A stretch of DNA of 64,000 bases from Halonotius aquaticus (GCF_003605575.1 NZ_QKNY01000018.1:124001-188000); one strand, 5' to 3'. Counted from the stretch's first letter, positions 26,322-36,140 are shown. Translations and numbers: made by a program. Notes: a model not told the origin generated them from the letters alone.

Positions 26322-26490
26322 TTAATACACAAACCCCTCAAACGGTAGTTACCGGCGAACAGTCTCCATCTCACAGTCTATGGATAAACTGTAGCGTCGG
26401 CAGACACAGCCGCCGACAGAATATCAGCATCCACAGCGCACTACCAGCCGACGGATCTCGTTCCCATCATCAGTCTAAGGAGGGTATGTG

Positions 26491-27933
26491 ATGGTCGGAC
26501 GAGATACCACAAACATATCGATCGGCCGAGAAGCGTTCCTCAATGTCGGCGCAAAATTCATCCAAGCCGTACTCGGGTTCGCGGGGGTTATCGTCCTCAC
26601 TCGGTCACTGGGGAGCGACGGCCTCGGACGCTACCGGACGGTTCTCGCGGCAGGATTCTTCATACTGTCGCTCTCCGAGAGTATCGCAGATGTCATCAGA
26701 AAACGGATTGCAGAAGTCGACACTAACCCCGAAAAATATCTGACGTTCGGACTGCTAATTCACGGAGGAGTAACAGCTGTTACCGTCGTGGGGTTATTCG
26801 TGGCACATTCGATAGCCGTCCCGTACTTCGGATCGATTCCACTGACAGCCGGCGTCGCCATCGTCGTCGCATCGCTCGGATTCTTTACTATTATGAACTC
26901 TTATCAGGCAGGTATCGGCTACCCGGCGAGAGGAACGTGGTTTGATAGTCTTCGATCAGCCTTAACGCTCGGCGCACAGGTCGCGGTGCTGGTGGCAGGA
27001 TTTCAGGCGTTCGGTGTCATCATCGGGTTCGGTATCGCTACTGTCGTCACAGGAGTGTTCGTCTGGCTCTCAGTTCGTCCCTCTGTAAAGATTCCGACAA
27101 GGCAAACAGTCGACCGGACGTTTGAGTATGCTCGCTACTCGGTGCCTTCTTCATTTCTGGGACGGTTCTATCAATCCGCGGATCCGCTTTTGATCCGTTC
27201 GTTTGCCGGGGCCAGTGCTGTCGGCTACTATACGCTTGCCTCACAACTCGCACAGCCGGGAGCCCTGTTCGCAAGCACAATCAGCAGTGTGCTCTCGGTC
27301 AAATCGAGCGGTGTCGACTCAGTGGGCGGAGATGTTCGGCGGGATCTCATCAACTCGGCCACGTATTCCGGGCTGATTTCGGTTCCGGTTCTGTTCGGCG
27401 CGTTTGCGATCTCGGATGCCATCATGCAGTCGGGGCTCTTTGGATCGACCTTCGGGAACGCTCCCGGAGCCGTTCTCGTCGGGATCGCACTAATGCAGGT
27501 GTTGACCGCATATCAAAAACCATTCAGTTCGGCTATCGGCGGTGTCGACCGCCCAGACATCATCTTTCGGGTAAGTCTACTCGTTACAGGTATCTATGTG
27601 CCAGCAGCAGTCGGTCTCGGGCAGTTCTACGGTCTGCTTGGCGTCGTCGCAGGAACCGTGATTGCAGAGACAGTTCGCCTCGTTGTGTACCAGTATATGG
27701 CCGTTAAACTGTTCGATGGGGCCGTGTTCCCGAAACCAGTCGGACACCAGTTGTTCGCTGCTGGCGTGATGTTCGGCGTCGTCGAAGGGCTCTCGCGGGT
27801 GACGAACCCCGACCGACTCACAGTGCTCGGCCTGCTCATCGGTATCGGGGTGGGTGTGTACTTCTCCTCACTACTGCTCGTCAGTCAACACTTCCGTGCA
27901 ACGATCAGCCGGACACTCGATGAGTTCCAGTGA
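26491..27933 (+). CDS. Wzx-type polysaccharide/lipid-linked glycan flippase
   Basis: A 480-residue membrane protein of the MATE-like Wzx/RfbX family with about 12-14 hydrophobic segments. The N-terminus (N-V-G-A-K-F-I-Q-A-V-L-G-F-A-G-V, then T-R-S-L-G-S-D-G-L-G-R-Y) is typical. It is expected to flip the assembled dolichol-linked oligosaccharide to the outer face for AglB, the role assigned to AglR in Haloferax. ATG 26491 is chosen over GTG 26488 because a strong AAGGAGG (26477-26483 region) stands seven bases before it, an unusual Shine-Dalgarno sequence in this mostly leaderless genome. Confidence 0.87.
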   Translation: MVGRDTTNISIGREAFLNVGAKFIQAVLGFAGVIVLTRSLGSDGLGRYRTVLAAGFFILSLSESIADVIRKRIAEVDTNPEKYLTFGLLIHGGVTAVTVVGLFVAHSIAVPYFGSIPLTAGVAIVVASLGFFTIMNSYQAGIGYPARGTWFDSLRSALTLGAQVAVLVAGFQAFGVIIGFGIATVVTGVFVWLSVRPSVKIPTRQTVDRTFEYARYSVPSSFLGRFYQSADPLLIRSFAGASAVGYYTLASQLAQPGALFASTISSVLSVKSSGVDSVGGDVRRDLINSATYSGLISVPVLFGAFAISDAIMQSGLFGSTFGNAPGAVLVGIALMQVLTAYQKPFSSAIGGVDRPDIIFRVSLLVTGIYVPAAVGLGQFYGLLGVVAGTVIAETVRLVVYQYMAVKLFDGAVFPKPVGHQLFAAGVMFGVVEGLSRVTNPDRLTVLGLLIGIGVGVYFSSLLLVSQHFRATISRTLDEFQ

Positions 27934-27962
27934 GTCGACCGCCTCACGACTGAACGTCCGCA

Positions 27963-29009
27963 TTAGTCGGCCGACTCGACCGCGTTTTGGTAGATGAATT
28001 CGAGATCGTCGACCGCCTGATCCCACGTCGGCAGTGGCTCGTTCGGCGCGCTCAATGGCTGGGCACGACCGACAGCGTCAGCCAGCGACGCAGGGTCGGC
28101 ACTAACGCAGTCGTCCCGCCGGGCCCAGTCACGGAGCCCTTTCGAGGGCCGAACGACGGCCGGTGTCCCAGCGGCCAGCGCCTCGCCGACGGTGATCCCT
28201 GCGGCTTCGACCGACGACATCGAGACGAACACGTTGGCGCTGGCGTACTGTTGTGCGAGCTCCGAATCGGGAACGTAGCCGAGGAACTCCACGCGGTCGT
28301 CGACGCCTTCCGCACGGGCACAGGCTTCGAGAGCATCGCGATACGGCCCGTCGCCAGCCACACGAAGCCGATACTCGGGGAGGTCGATCAGTGCTCGAAT
28401 TACGTGTTGGACGCCTTTGTACTCGACTAGCCGACCGACCGTCAGGAGAGTCGGATCAGTGTTGTCGACTGGGGTCACCGACTGGAACCGGTCGACATCG
28501 ATCCCATTGGGGATAACCGTCGACCCGACATCGAAGTCCGCTGCCAACTGATCCCGTTCCCACGTCGAGACGGCGACGACTGCAGCAGCCTTTCCGAAGA
28601 CAACCCGACCGACAGGCCGATAGAGCGACAACAGTCTGTCACGGAGCGAATCAGCCGAACCACCATGGTAGTGAGGGGTACAGACGACCGGTACGCGGCT
28701 CCCGAGAGTGCCGAGCGCGAACGGAAACGAGTGGTAGTTGTGTGCGTGGACGATATCGAACTCGCTGCGTCGAACCAGCGGGGCGATTCCGACGGCGAGA
28801 TGGAAGGCGTCGGTCGGGCCGACCGGTGTGAACCGCCTGACAAAGACGCCGTCACGAACGGTCGTCTCCGCGAGTCCGGAGGCGGCGTCGGAAGCGATCA
28901 CGGTGACGGTGTGGCCGCGGTCGACCAGCCGGGTTGCGAGCTGTTCGACGTGAGTTTCGACACCGCCGGTGTGTGGACAATACTGTGAGGTAACAAAGCC
29001 GATGTGCAT
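27963..29009 (-). CDS. Glycosyltransferase family 4 (GT-B fold)
   Basis: A 348-residue enzyme. The N-terminus M-H-I-G-F-V-T-S-Q-Y and H-T-G-G-V-E-T-H-V are the acceptor-side loop of GT4 enzymes; L-T-V-G-R-L-V-E-Y-K-G near residue 190 and S-S-V-E-A-A-G-I-T-V-G-E-A-L-A-A-G-T-P near residue 275 form the donor site. It starts two bases after the stop of the GT2 gene, so the two are one operon. It converges with the Wzx-type gene. GC-rich and ordinary in codon use. Donor sugar unknown. Confidence 0.88.
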   Translation of the reverse strand: MHIGFVTSQYCPHTGGVETHVEQLATRLVDRGHTVTVIASDAASGLAETTVRDGVFVRRFTPVGPTDAFHLAVGIAPLVRRSEFDIVHAHNYHSFPFALGTLGSRVPVVCTPHYHGGSADSLRDRLLSLYRPVGRVVFGKAAAVVAVSTWERDQLAADFDVGSTVIPNGIDVDRFQSVTPVDNTDPTLLTVGRLVEYKGVQHVIRALIDLPEYRLRVAGDGPYRDALEACARAEGVDDRVEFLGYVPDSELAQQYASANVFVSMSSVEAAGITVGEALAAGTPAVVRPSKGLRDWARRDDCVSADPASLADAVGRAQPLSAPNEPLPTWDQAVDDLEFIYQNAVESAD

Positions 29010-29011
29010 AC

Positions 29012-30169
29012 TCAGAGTCCCTCCCGCATCGCGTCATCGATCTCCCATGCCACGTCGACGTCCCCCCACACCAATCGCAGGCTGGCGATGAGCAACGAGA
29101 GGTAGGCGTCGACAACCGCATGCAGCGGCTGCAGTGGACCGAGTAGTTCCTTCGATCCGGCGATCAAAAACAGCCCCCCGAGAAGGGGAACCAGCAGTCC
29201 AGCCGGCCCGGCAGCGACCAGCCCGAACAGCGTGCCGACAGCGGCAGTCGCTGCCACCATCCACGGGCCGACGATCATCAGGCCCCAGTTGAGTGGGAGC
29301 ACGAGCCAGCCGTATCGACCGTAGTTCCCCAGCGCGTCACGGTGTCGAAGGAGTTGCTGGAGGAGGCCGACCGCACGCCGGTCCTTCCGCGTGCGCCGCC
29401 CGGAGAGCGAGGAGCTACCGCACTCGGCGAACTCGATCGCCGGATCCATCACGATGCGACCGCCGTTCCGACGCAACTGGACGGCAATCGCCGTGTCGTC
29501 GGCGATGGTGTCGACCGAGAGGGGTTCGAACTCGGCCCGACGAAACGCGAAACACGGGCCGTGAACGAGAAACGTCGAATCGAGACGAGTCTCGAACGAC
29601 TGGAGCATCGCAAGCAGGTCTCGGTAATCCGACTCAACGATCGAGCCGCCGATAACGTCGGTCTGCCGACCAGTAACACCCGAGACTGACGGGTCAGCTA
29701 ACACGGCGACTGCCTTGGGGATCGCATCGGGTGCGAGCCGTGCATCCGCGTCCGTACGGAAAATAACCTCTCCGGACGAAGCGGGTATCGCCTCGTTGAG
29801 GGCAGCGGCGACGCCACCCCGGTCACCGGTGTCGACCACACGCAACGTCGCAGCCGTCTCCCTTCGATGGAAAAACGCTCTCGCTCGGACAGCGGTGTCA
29901 TCCGTACTGTCATCAGCAAGGACGATCTCCAGTTGTGCCGCCGGATACGTCGTCTCCAACAGGTTTGTGAGCCGGTCTTCGATAATGGCTGCCTCGTTGT
30001 ACGTCGGGATAACTAAACTGACCGTCGGGATCCACGTCTCGTCGCGGGCGACAGCCGGGCGGTTGTTCGAGAGCCGAGAGAGACACAGCAGCAGGAGCAG
30101 AACGGGGACGACAATAACAACAGACAGACAGAGCCACGCACCTGTTGTCAATTCTGTTCGCAGTGCCAC
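29012..30169 (-). CDS. Membrane-bound glycosyltransferase family 2
   Basis: A 385-residue protein with one N-terminal membrane helix (L-C-L-S-V-V-I-V-V-P-V-L-L-L-L), a GT2 catalytic domain with V-S-L-V-I-P-T-Y-N-E-A, L-A-D-D-S-T-D-D and R-T-D-A-D-A-R, a later A-D-D-T-A-I-A, and two or three C-terminal helices. This is the architecture of CesA/hyaluronan-synthase-like and dolichyl-sugar synthases. GTG 30169 is chosen over an earlier ATG because a TATA-like TTTATA lies about 25 bases upstream, placing the RNA start at the codon. It leads the GT4 gene. Confidence 0.85.
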   Translation of the reverse strand: MALRTELTTGAWLCLSVVIVVPVLLLLLCLSRLSNNRPAVARDETWIPTVSLVIPTYNEAAIIEDRLTNLLETTYPAAQLEIVLADDSTDDTAVRARAFFHRRETAATLRVVDTGDRGGVAAALNEAIPASSGEVIFRTDADARLAPDAIPKAVAVLADPSVSGVTGRQTDVIGGSIVESDYRDLLAMLQSFETRLDSTFLVHGPCFAFRRAEFEPLSVDTIADDTAIAVQLRRNGGRIVMDPAIEFAECGSSSLSGRRTRKDRRAVGLLQQLLRHRDALGNYGRYGWLVLPLNWGLMIVGPWMVAATAAVGTLFGLVAAGPAGLLVPLLGGLFLIAGSKELLGPLQPLHAVVDAYLSLLIASLRLVWGDVDVAWEIDDAMREGL

Positions 30170-30190
30170 AGGAAAGATAGTATGTGGAAA

Positions 30191-30196
30191 TATAAA
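30191..30196 (-). promoter_or_regulatory. TATA-like box of the GT2-GT4 operon
   Basis: TTTATA on the minus strand, with its centre about 25 bases before GTG 30169. This spacing predicts a leaderless mRNA and decides the start of the GT2 gene. Confidence 0.55.
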
Positions 30197-30230
30197 TCTC
30201 TGCTGATATCTGGTATGAGACGATCCGAGC

Positions 30231-30979
30231 GGCGGGAATCTCGGTATCCGGCCTGTGTTGTCAGTCGAGGAGATCACCTTCGACGATGTCGCCTTCAGCT
30301 ACAACAACGACGAGCAGGTGCTCGATGGCATCTCCTTCGACGTTGCTCGCGGCGGGTTTGTCGCCTTCGTCGGCTAATCCGGGGCGGGCAAATCGACGAT
30401 CGTCTCGCTACTGGCTCGCTTCTACGAGCCCGATGCCAGCAAGATTCTCGCCGACGGCACGCCGATCAGGACGTTCGATCTCCAGGGGTGGCGTGAGCAG
30501 ATCGCGGTTGTCCGCCGATGACTGTTCATCTTCGATGATACACTTGAAGGAAATCCGACAGTAGGCAACCGTGAAGCGACCCGAAAAGAGGTCGAACGGG
30601 TCTGTGAGATCGCCATGGTCGATGAGCTCCCAAACGGCTATAACTCACAGCTCGGCGACGATGGCGTCCGGCTCTCTGGCGGTCAACGCCAGCGGATCGC
30701 CGTCGCTCGCGCGCTGCTGACCGACGCTGACTTTCTCGTCCTCGATGAGGCGACCAGCGATCTCGATTCGGGTATCGAAGCCAACCTCCAAGCGTCGATC
30801 GAATCGATGGATCGAGAGGTTGGGATCATCGCCATCGCCCACCGGTTGTCGACGATCCAGAACGCTGATCGAACTATACCCTTGAGAACGGCCAGATTGT
30901 CGAATCCGGGACACACAGCGAGTTGATCGAGGCGTCGGGAACGTACGCCGCACTAATTGACATGCAGTCGAGACGCTGA
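30231..30979 (+). pseudogene. Broken ABC-exporter gene, ATP-binding domain remnant
   Basis: The reading gives a full nucleotide-binding domain of an MsbA/LmrA-type exporter: V-E-E-I-T-F-D-D-V-A-F-S-Y, Walker A, R-L-S-G-G-Q-R-Q-R signature, L-V-L-D-E-A-T-S Walker B and A-H-R-L-S-T switch. It is dead: a TAA at 30375-30377 replaces a residue inside Walker A (G-*-S-G-A-G-K-S-T), a TGA lies in frame at 30519-30521, and a one-base loss near 30873 shifts the last 35 codons (T-L-E-N-G-Q-I-V-E-S-G in the new frame, stop at 30977). The membrane domain is missing. The joined region explains most of the gap between the GT2 and SDR genes. Confidence 0.88.
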
Positions 30980-31051
30980 TCCTCTCAGCAGGAGGTATTT
31001 CACCTAACGCAGAATCAACATAGTCATTAATCGCGGTGGTAAGATGCGAGT

Positions 31052-31975
31052 ATGCAGAACCAACGCGTTCTCGTCACTGGTGGCGCGGGCTTTATTGGCT
31101 CGAATCTCGCCAACCATCTTGCTGCGGACAACGAAGTAATCGCTGTCGACGATACCTATCTCGGGACACCGGAAAATCTCGACGACACTGTCGAGTTCGT
31201 CGAAGCCTCGGTGCTCGATGACGACTTGCCGGCCGATGTCGATGTGCTGTTCCATCTCGCCGCGCTTTCCTCGCGGAACATGCACGAGGAAAACCCACAA
31301 CGCGGCTGCCGTGTCAATATTGAGGGCTTCGTCAATACCGTCGAACAGGTCAAAGAGTACGGCTGTGAGACCGTTGTTTACGCCTCAACATCCTCGATCT
31401 ACGGGAGTCGAACTGAACCCTCGCCGGAAAGTATGGCTGTCGAATCCCAGACTGCCTACGAGGCCTCAAAGCTCGCCCGCGAACGCTACGCCGAGTACTA
31501 CGCCCACCATCACGACATGAACATGGCCGGGCTGCGTTTCTTCTCTGTGTATCAGGGGTTCGGCGGCAACGAGGAACACAAAGGCGAGTACGCCAACACG
31601 GTCGCGCAGTTCGCCGACGCCATCGCCAACGGCGAGGCTCCGGAGCTGTTCGGCGACGGCAGCCAAACGCGGGATTTCACCCACGTCAAGGATGTCGCCC
31701 GCGCCTGCGAACTCGCCGCCGACCACGAACTGACGGGCGTCTATAACGTCGGTACCGAGGAAGCCTACACATTCAACGAGATGGTCGAGATGATCAATGA
31801 CGCGCTTGGTACCGACATCGATCCCGAATACATCGAGTGCCCCTTCGACGGCTACGTTCACGATACAATGGCCGACATCTCGAAGTTCCACGAAGCGACC
31901 GGTTGGGAGCCACAGATCAGCTTCGAAGAGGGCGTCGAACGCGTCTGTGAGCCATATCTCGGTGAGAAAGCCTAA
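31052..31975 (+). CDS. NAD-dependent epimerase/dehydratase (extended SDR), nucleotide-sugar type
   Basis: A 307-residue enzyme acting on a UDP-, GDP- or dTDP-sugar. The Rossmann motif T-G-G-A-G-F-I-G is at residues 9-16, the catalytic Tyr136 and Lys140 in Y-E-A-S-K, and S-S-I-Y-G and F-S-V-Y-Q-G-F-G follow in the order of UDP-glucose 4-epimerase relatives. It marks the right end of the glycan island and should supply an activated sugar to the transferases. Its own promoter is suggested by a TATA-like stretch before 31052. The exact sugar and reaction cannot be read from sequence. Confidence 0.88.
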   Translation: MQNQRVLVTGGAGFIGSNLANHLAADNEVIAVDDTYLGTPENLDDTVEFVEASVLDDDLPADVDVLFHLAALSSRNMHEENPQRGCRVNIEGFVNTVEQVKEYGCETVVYASTSSIYGSRTEPSPESMAVESQTAYEASKLARERYAEYYAHHHDMNMAGLRFFSVYQGFGGNEEHKGEYANTVAQFADAIANGEAPELFGDGSQTRDFTHVKDVARACELAADHELTGVYNVGTEEAYTFNEMVEMINDALGTDIDPEYIECPFDGYVHDTMADISKFHEATGWEPQISFEEGVERVCEPYLGEKA

Positions 31976-32000
31976 GCCGAAAATAGAGAAGATACCGGTT

Positions 32001-33410
32001 CTATTCGTCGGTGCCAAGAATGACGCGGTGGGTCATCGATTCGGGATCAAGCACCTCGTCGGCTTCTTCCTCGGTCAGATATCCCTCGTCGACAGCGACT
32101 TCTTTCACGGTCTTGCCTTCGGCGAGTGCCTGTTTTGCCACCTTGCTAGCCTTGTCGTAGCCGATGGCCGGATTGAGCGCGGTCGCCAGCGCCATGCTCT
32201 GCTCGACTTGGTCGGCGCAGTGTTCCTCGTTGGCTTCCAGTTTGGCGACGAACCGCTCGGCGAAGACCTCGGAGCCGTTGGCAATGAGCTCGGCCGACTG
32301 CAGGAGGTTGTGGGCCAACACGGGTTTGTAGAGATTCAGATCGATCTGGCCGTCGGCTGCGCCAGCCGAGACGGCGGCGTCGTTGCCGACAACCTGTGTG
32401 TGGAGTTGGTTGACTGCTTCGGCGACGACGGGATTGATCTTGCCGGGCATGATCGACGATCCCGGTTGGTTCTCCGGCTGTTCGATCTCGCCGAGGCCGT
32501 TGCGCGGCCCGGAGGCCAGCAAGCGGAGGTCGTTGGCGATCTTGTTCAGCGAGCCGGCCACGGTTCGGAGCGCGCCGTGAGCCTCGCTCATCGCGTCGTG
32601 GGCAGCTTGGGCTTCGAAGTGGTTGTCAGCCTCGCGGAACGGCAGCCCGGTTTCCTCGGCGATATACTCGGCGGCGCGCTCAGGGAACTCGGGGTGGGTG
32701 TTGAGGCCGGTGCCGGTCGCGGTGCCGCCAAGCGCGAGTTCGGCAAGGTGGGGCTGTGCGCTCTCGACGCGGTCGACTCCTTTCTCGATTTGGGTGCGGT
32801 AGCCGCCGAACTCCTGGCCGAGTCGAACCGGCGTTGCGTCCTGGAGGTGCGTGCGGCCGGTTTTGACCACGCTATCGAACTCGTCTTCTTTCTCTGCGAG
32901 TTCGTCGGCCAGCGTTTCGAGTGCGGGCACAACGTCGTTAGCGAGGGCTTCGAGGCTGGCGACGTGCATCGCCGTCGGGATCACGTCGTTGCTTGATTGG
33001 CCGTAGTTGACGTGATCGTTCGGGTGGACAGCGCGGTCGCCGATCTCGTGGCCCATGAGTTCGGCGGCGCGGTTGGCGATGACCTCGTTGGCGTTCATAT
33101 TCGAGGAGGTGCCCGACCCGGTTTGGAACACGTCGACTGGGAACTGATCGTCGTGGTCGCCGGCGATGACCTCGTCGGCCGCATCGATGATCGCTTGGGC
33201 GATTTCGTCGTCGACGAGGTCGAGATCGCGGTTGGCCTGCGCCGAGGCTTTCTTCACGATGCCGAGCGCGCGGACGAACCGGCGGCCGAAGCTGATCCCT
33301 GAGATAGGGAAGTTTTCGACGGCGCGTTGGGTCTGGGCACCCCAGTAGGCGTCGGCCGGGACTTGCATCTCACCGAGACTATCGGATTCCGTACGGTAGT
33401 CGTCTGACAT
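32001..33410 (-). CDS. fumC: Fumarate hydratase, class II
   Basis: A 469-residue enzyme of the citric-acid cycle that hydrates fumarate to malate; iron-free and tetrameric in the family. The signature G-S-S-I-M-P-G-K-I-N-P is near residue 318, and G-S-G-T-S-S-N-M-N-A-N-E near residue 100 and T-G-R-T-H-L-Q-D-A-T-P near residue 190 are the other two superfamily blocks. Length is normal. The start ATG 33410 follows M-S-D-D-Y-R-T-E-S-D. It converges with the SDR gene, 25 bases away. Confidence 0.95.
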   Translation of the reverse strand: MSDDYRTESDSLGEMQVPADAYWGAQTQRAVENFPISGISFGRRFVRALGIVKKASAQANRDLDLVDDEIAQAIIDAADEVIAGDHDDQFPVDVFQTGSGTSSNMNANEVIANRAAELMGHEIGDRAVHPNDHVNYGQSSNDVIPTAMHVASLEALANDVVPALETLADELAEKEDEFDSVVKTGRTHLQDATPVRLGQEFGGYRTQIEKGVDRVESAQPHLAELALGGTATGTGLNTHPEFPERAAEYIAEETGLPFREADNHFEAQAAHDAMSEAHGALRTVAGSLNKIANDLRLLASGPRNGLGEIEQPENQPGSSIMPGKINPVVAEAVNQLHTQVVGNDAAVSAGAADGQIDLNLYKPVLAHNLLQSAELIANGSEVFAERFVAKLEANEEHCADQVEQSMALATALNPAIGYDKASKVAKQALAEGKTVKEVAVDEGYLTEEEADEVLDPESMTHRVILGTDE

Positions 33411-33478
33411 ACCAAAACCAACGGTCGAATCCGGGGTAAAAGCTACTGATTGCCGTGCAGGTGTTGCGTTTCGCTCCG

Positions 33479-33742
33479 TTACTCGGCGTGGGCCTCGTAT
33501 TCCGCGGGCGTGTAGGTCGTGAGCTCGATGGCGTGGATGTCGGTCGTCATGTGCTCGCCCAGCGCGTCGTAGACCTGCTGGTGTTGATCGACCAGCGTTT
33601 CACCCTCGAAAGCCGGCGAGATGACAGTAGCGGCGAAATGGGCGTCCTCGAACTCCTCGTCGACGCTGCGGGGACGGCTGACGGTTGCCTCACAATCCTC
33701 GATCCCAGCTTCGATAGCGGCCTCGATGTCGGCGGCGTCCAT
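33479..33742 (-). CDS. BolA/IbaG-family protein
   Basis: An 87-residue protein matching the BolA fold: A-A-D-I-E-A-A-I-E-A-G-I at the N-terminus, H-F-A-A-T-V-I-S-P-A-F-E-G in the middle, and V-D-Q-H-Q-Q-V-Y-D-A-L with H-A-I-E-L-T-T-Y-T-P-A at the end. BolA proteins work with monothiol glutaredoxins in iron-sulfur handling; no glutaredoxin is nearby. ATG 33742 is used because the longer reading covers the neighbouring FEN1 end. It follows FEN1 on the same strand after 46 bases. Confidence 0.85.
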   Translation of the reverse strand: MDAADIEAAIEAGIEDCEATVSRPRSVDEEFEDAHFAATVISPAFEGETLVDQHQQVYDALGEHMTTDIHAIELTTYTPAEYEAHAE

Positions 33743-33788
33743 ACCGGATACCCGGTGGCAACCCACAAAAACGCGCGGACTTCGAGAA

Positions 33789-34769
33789 TCAGCTCCAGCG
33801 GTCGAGGCCGGTCTGGACGACAGCTGACTCGATCCGCTCAAAGCCGCGTTCGACTTCGTCGGCGTCGACTTCCCACTCCTCAGTAACATAGGCGCGAGCG
33901 GCGTCGAGATCCGGGTCGATGTCGCTCTCTATCTCGTAGTCGTCGGTGACCGGCGGATCGAAAAACAGCTCCCGGATTCGGTCGGCGAACTCGATGTGCT
34001 CGCCGCGGGCCTCCAAGACGCCGAAGAGGTCGCCGTGTTCCGTGATCAGTTTGACGCCGGTTTTCGGCCCGATCCCGCTGATGCCCTCGTTGAAATCGGT
34101 GCCACAGAGCATCGCCACGTCGACCAACTGTTCGTAGGTGATCTCGTGCTCGTCGAGGGTCGGCTGGAGTTCCATCAGTTCGGGATGGCCCTTGCTCGTC
34201 AACTCCCGGAGGGTGCTGGGCGCGCCGAACAGCAGCGTGTCGTAATCCTCGCTGCCGACGTAGTCGGCGTCGCCGATCTTGTTCATGTAGGCCGCTTGGG
34301 CCTCGCCCTCGGCGGGGGCGTCGATGTAGGGCACGTCAAGCAGGGCGAGCAGGTCACGGGTCGTCTCCTGAATCGTCTCGGTGAGTTGGACGGTGCGGGC
34401 CGACAGGCGAGCGGCTTCGATGCTGTCGCCGGCGGCTTCGGCTTCCGCGAGGCGTTCTTCGGCCTGCTCGCGTTGCTCGCGGCGTTTCTCGACCTCGTCG
34501 TCCTTGAGTTCGGTGACGCCGCCATCGAAAACGAAAATCGGCGTCAGGTCGTGTTCGAAGAACTTCGGGAGGCCCTGGACGACGCCGATCAGGTTAGCGA
34601 CCTCAGTGCCGTCATCGGTGGTGTAGATCGCGTCATCAGTCCATTTGACCGTTGTCGTTAGATACCGATACAGCCAGTTGTGGGCGTCGACAGCGACGGT
34701 GCTGCCCTCAATATCCGCGAACGGACACTCCGAGAGGGCCGCCAGCGAGCGAAGATCCGAATTTCCCAT
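33789..34769 (-). CDS. fen: Flap endonuclease 1
   Basis: A 326-residue structure-specific nuclease that removes 5' flaps in Okazaki-fragment maturation and base-excision repair. The N-terminal block with [11 protein letters not shown], the internal E-G-E-A-Q-A-A-Y and S-E-D-Y-D-T-L-L-F acidic metal ligands, and the helix-hairpin-helix G-I-G-P-K-T-G near residue 235 are all present. The C-terminus ends Q-T-G-L-D-R-W-S, a PCNA-binding box with one aromatic residue where two are usual. ATG 34769 gives M-G-N-S-D, the processed N-terminus the enzyme needs. Confidence 0.95.
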   Translation of the reverse strand: MGNSDLRSLAALSECPFADIEGSTVAVDAHNWLYRYLTTTVKWTDDAIYTTDDGTEVANLIGVVQGLPKFFEHDLTPIFVFDGGVTELKDDEVEKRREQREQAEERLAEAEAAGDSIEAARLSARTVQLTETIQETTRDLLALLDVPYIDAPAEGEAQAAYMNKIGDADYVGSEDYDTLLFGAPSTLRELTSKGHPELMELQPTLDEHEITYEQLVDVAMLCGTDFNEGISGIGPKTGVKLITEHGDLFGVLEARGEHIEFADRIRELFFDPPVTDDYEIESDIDPDLDAARAYVTEEWEVDADEVERGFERIESAVVQTGLDRWS

Positions 34770-34825
34770 ATCGAGCGAACGGATGCCGGCGGCTTGAAAC
34801 TCTCGAGTCAATTCGTAAAAGTCAG

Positions 34826-35467
34826 CTACTGATCATCGACAGCCGACAGCAACATCGGTGGCGCAACGTCACCGTGCTCCGCGAGAAACTCGGTTTCCGC
34901 CGTCGACAACCCTTCGCGCTCACGGAAGACGTCGAGCCCGCGCTGGTAGCCCGATTGCGACGCGACGGCTGGCTCACCGATGGGACGATCAAGCACAAGC
35001 TCGGCCAGTCCCGTCTCCCGGTCAGTGTAGGTGAAGCCGGCCTTGTAGAGCGCGTGATACGAGAAGGCGTTGTTGACCGCGATGGCGATGCGGTCGTAGC
35101 CAGCCGCGGCTGCCTTCGAGGTCAGAAATGCGACCAGCTGCGGGCCGAGTTGTTGGCCGTCACCGCGAAGATCGTCCCGCACCGTCAGATAGCGGATTTT
35201 CAGCGTCGATGGATCAGTTCGATCCGGACTAAACGTGATCGCGGCGAGGATGTTGTCGGCAAAATCAGCTTCGTCGACGCCGTCCGGCAGCGACGCCACC
35301 GACTCGGGATCGGTATCCACAGTTTCTGTCGCGCGCTCGGCAGTGTCGCCGCGGATCACCGCCACGCCAGTCCCGCCGGTGACGAACTTCCCGGCGTAGC
35401 TGAACCGGCGGTAATCGAGCCGCAAGGTGGGGTCGGCCTCGGCCCAGCCCAGCAGCGCGAACTCCAT
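34826..35467 (-). CDS. GNAT-family N-acetyltransferase
   Basis: A 213-residue protein. The acetyl-CoA-binding core is seen as [16 protein letters not shown] near residues 105-120, followed by a helix and the motif B strand with [12 protein letters not shown]. The acceptor is unknown. ATG 35467 gives M-E-F-A-L-L-G-W; the upstream start only adds residues antisense to the next gene. It is divergent from the methyltransferase gene (62 bases) and upstream of FEN1 on the same strand. Confidence 0.8.
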   Translation of the reverse strand: MEFALLGWAEADPTLRLDYRRFSYAGKFVTGGTGVAVIRGDTAERATETVDTDPESVASLPDGVDEADFADNILAAITFSPDRTDPSTLKIRYLTVRDDLRGDGQQLGPQLVAFLTSKAAAAGYDRIAIAVNNAFSYHALYKAGFTYTDRETGLAELVLDRPIGEPAVASQSGYQRGLDVFREREGLSTAETEFLAEHGDVAPPMLLSAVDDQ

Positions 35468-35528
35468 ACACCGGCATAGCGGCGGCACCGACAAGAGTGC
35501 TTTTGCCGACGGCCCCCGAGGACGACGT

Positions 35529-36140
35529 ATGCACGGCCTCGGCGACGTTCGCTTCTTCGATCGGGTTGCCCGCCTCTACGATTGGGTGATGCCGGCAGCT
35601 GATCAGCAGTCGCTGGCGGCAGCCCTCTCGCGGGCCGACGGCGACATCGACCGCCTACTTGACTTCGGCGGCGGCACCGGCCGGGCGACCATCGCCGTCG
35701 ACGCCGCCGAGCGCACTGTCGTCGATATCTCTCGACCGATGCTGCGTCGCGCGCAAGCACGGACGGCCAGTGGGCCAGGACGACCAGCTGATCCATCTGG
35801 CCCGCTGGCGACGGTGCAGGGCGATGCCGGTCGGCTGGCTGTTGGCGACAATACTATCGACGCCGCAATCGTCGTCGACGCATTCCACCATATGCCAGCG
35901 CAGGCAGCCGTCGTCAGCGAGGCCCAGCGCGTGCTTCGACCGGGCGGCGTCTTCGTCGTTCGTGAGTTCGATCCGAGCCACCCGCTTGGCTGGCTGCTGG
36001 CTCGCGGCGAACACAGCATCGGCATGAACTCGACGTTCCACACGCCGGCCGAACTCGCCGAGCTGCTCGCCGACGCTGGGTTTGAAGTCGAGATACTCGA
36101 CGCGGGATTCGAGTACACCGTCGTCGGGACGAACCGCTGA
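35529..36140 (+). CDS. Class I SAM-dependent methyltransferase
   Basis: A 203-residue protein of the Methyltransf_11/UbiE-like group: L-D-F-G-G-G-T-G-R at about residues 40-48, D-I-S-R-P-M-L near residue 66, V-V-D-A-F-H-H-M-P near 120 and L-R-P-G-G-V-F-V-V-R-E-F near 140. The F-F-D-R-V-A-R-L-Y-D-W start resembles menaquinone/ubiquinone methyltransferases, but the substrate is not certain. A DUF3054 membrane gene follows after 30 bases. Confidence 0.83.
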   Translation: MHGLGDVRFFDRVARLYDWVMPAADQQSLAAALSRADGDIDRLLDFGGGTGRATIAVDAAERTVVDISRPMLRRAQARTASGPGRPADPSGPLATVQGDAGRLAVGDNTIDAAIVVDAFHHMPAQAAVVSEAQRVLRPGGVFVVREFDPSHPLGWLLARGEHSIGMNSTFHTPAELAELLADAGFEVEILDAGFEYTVVGTNR

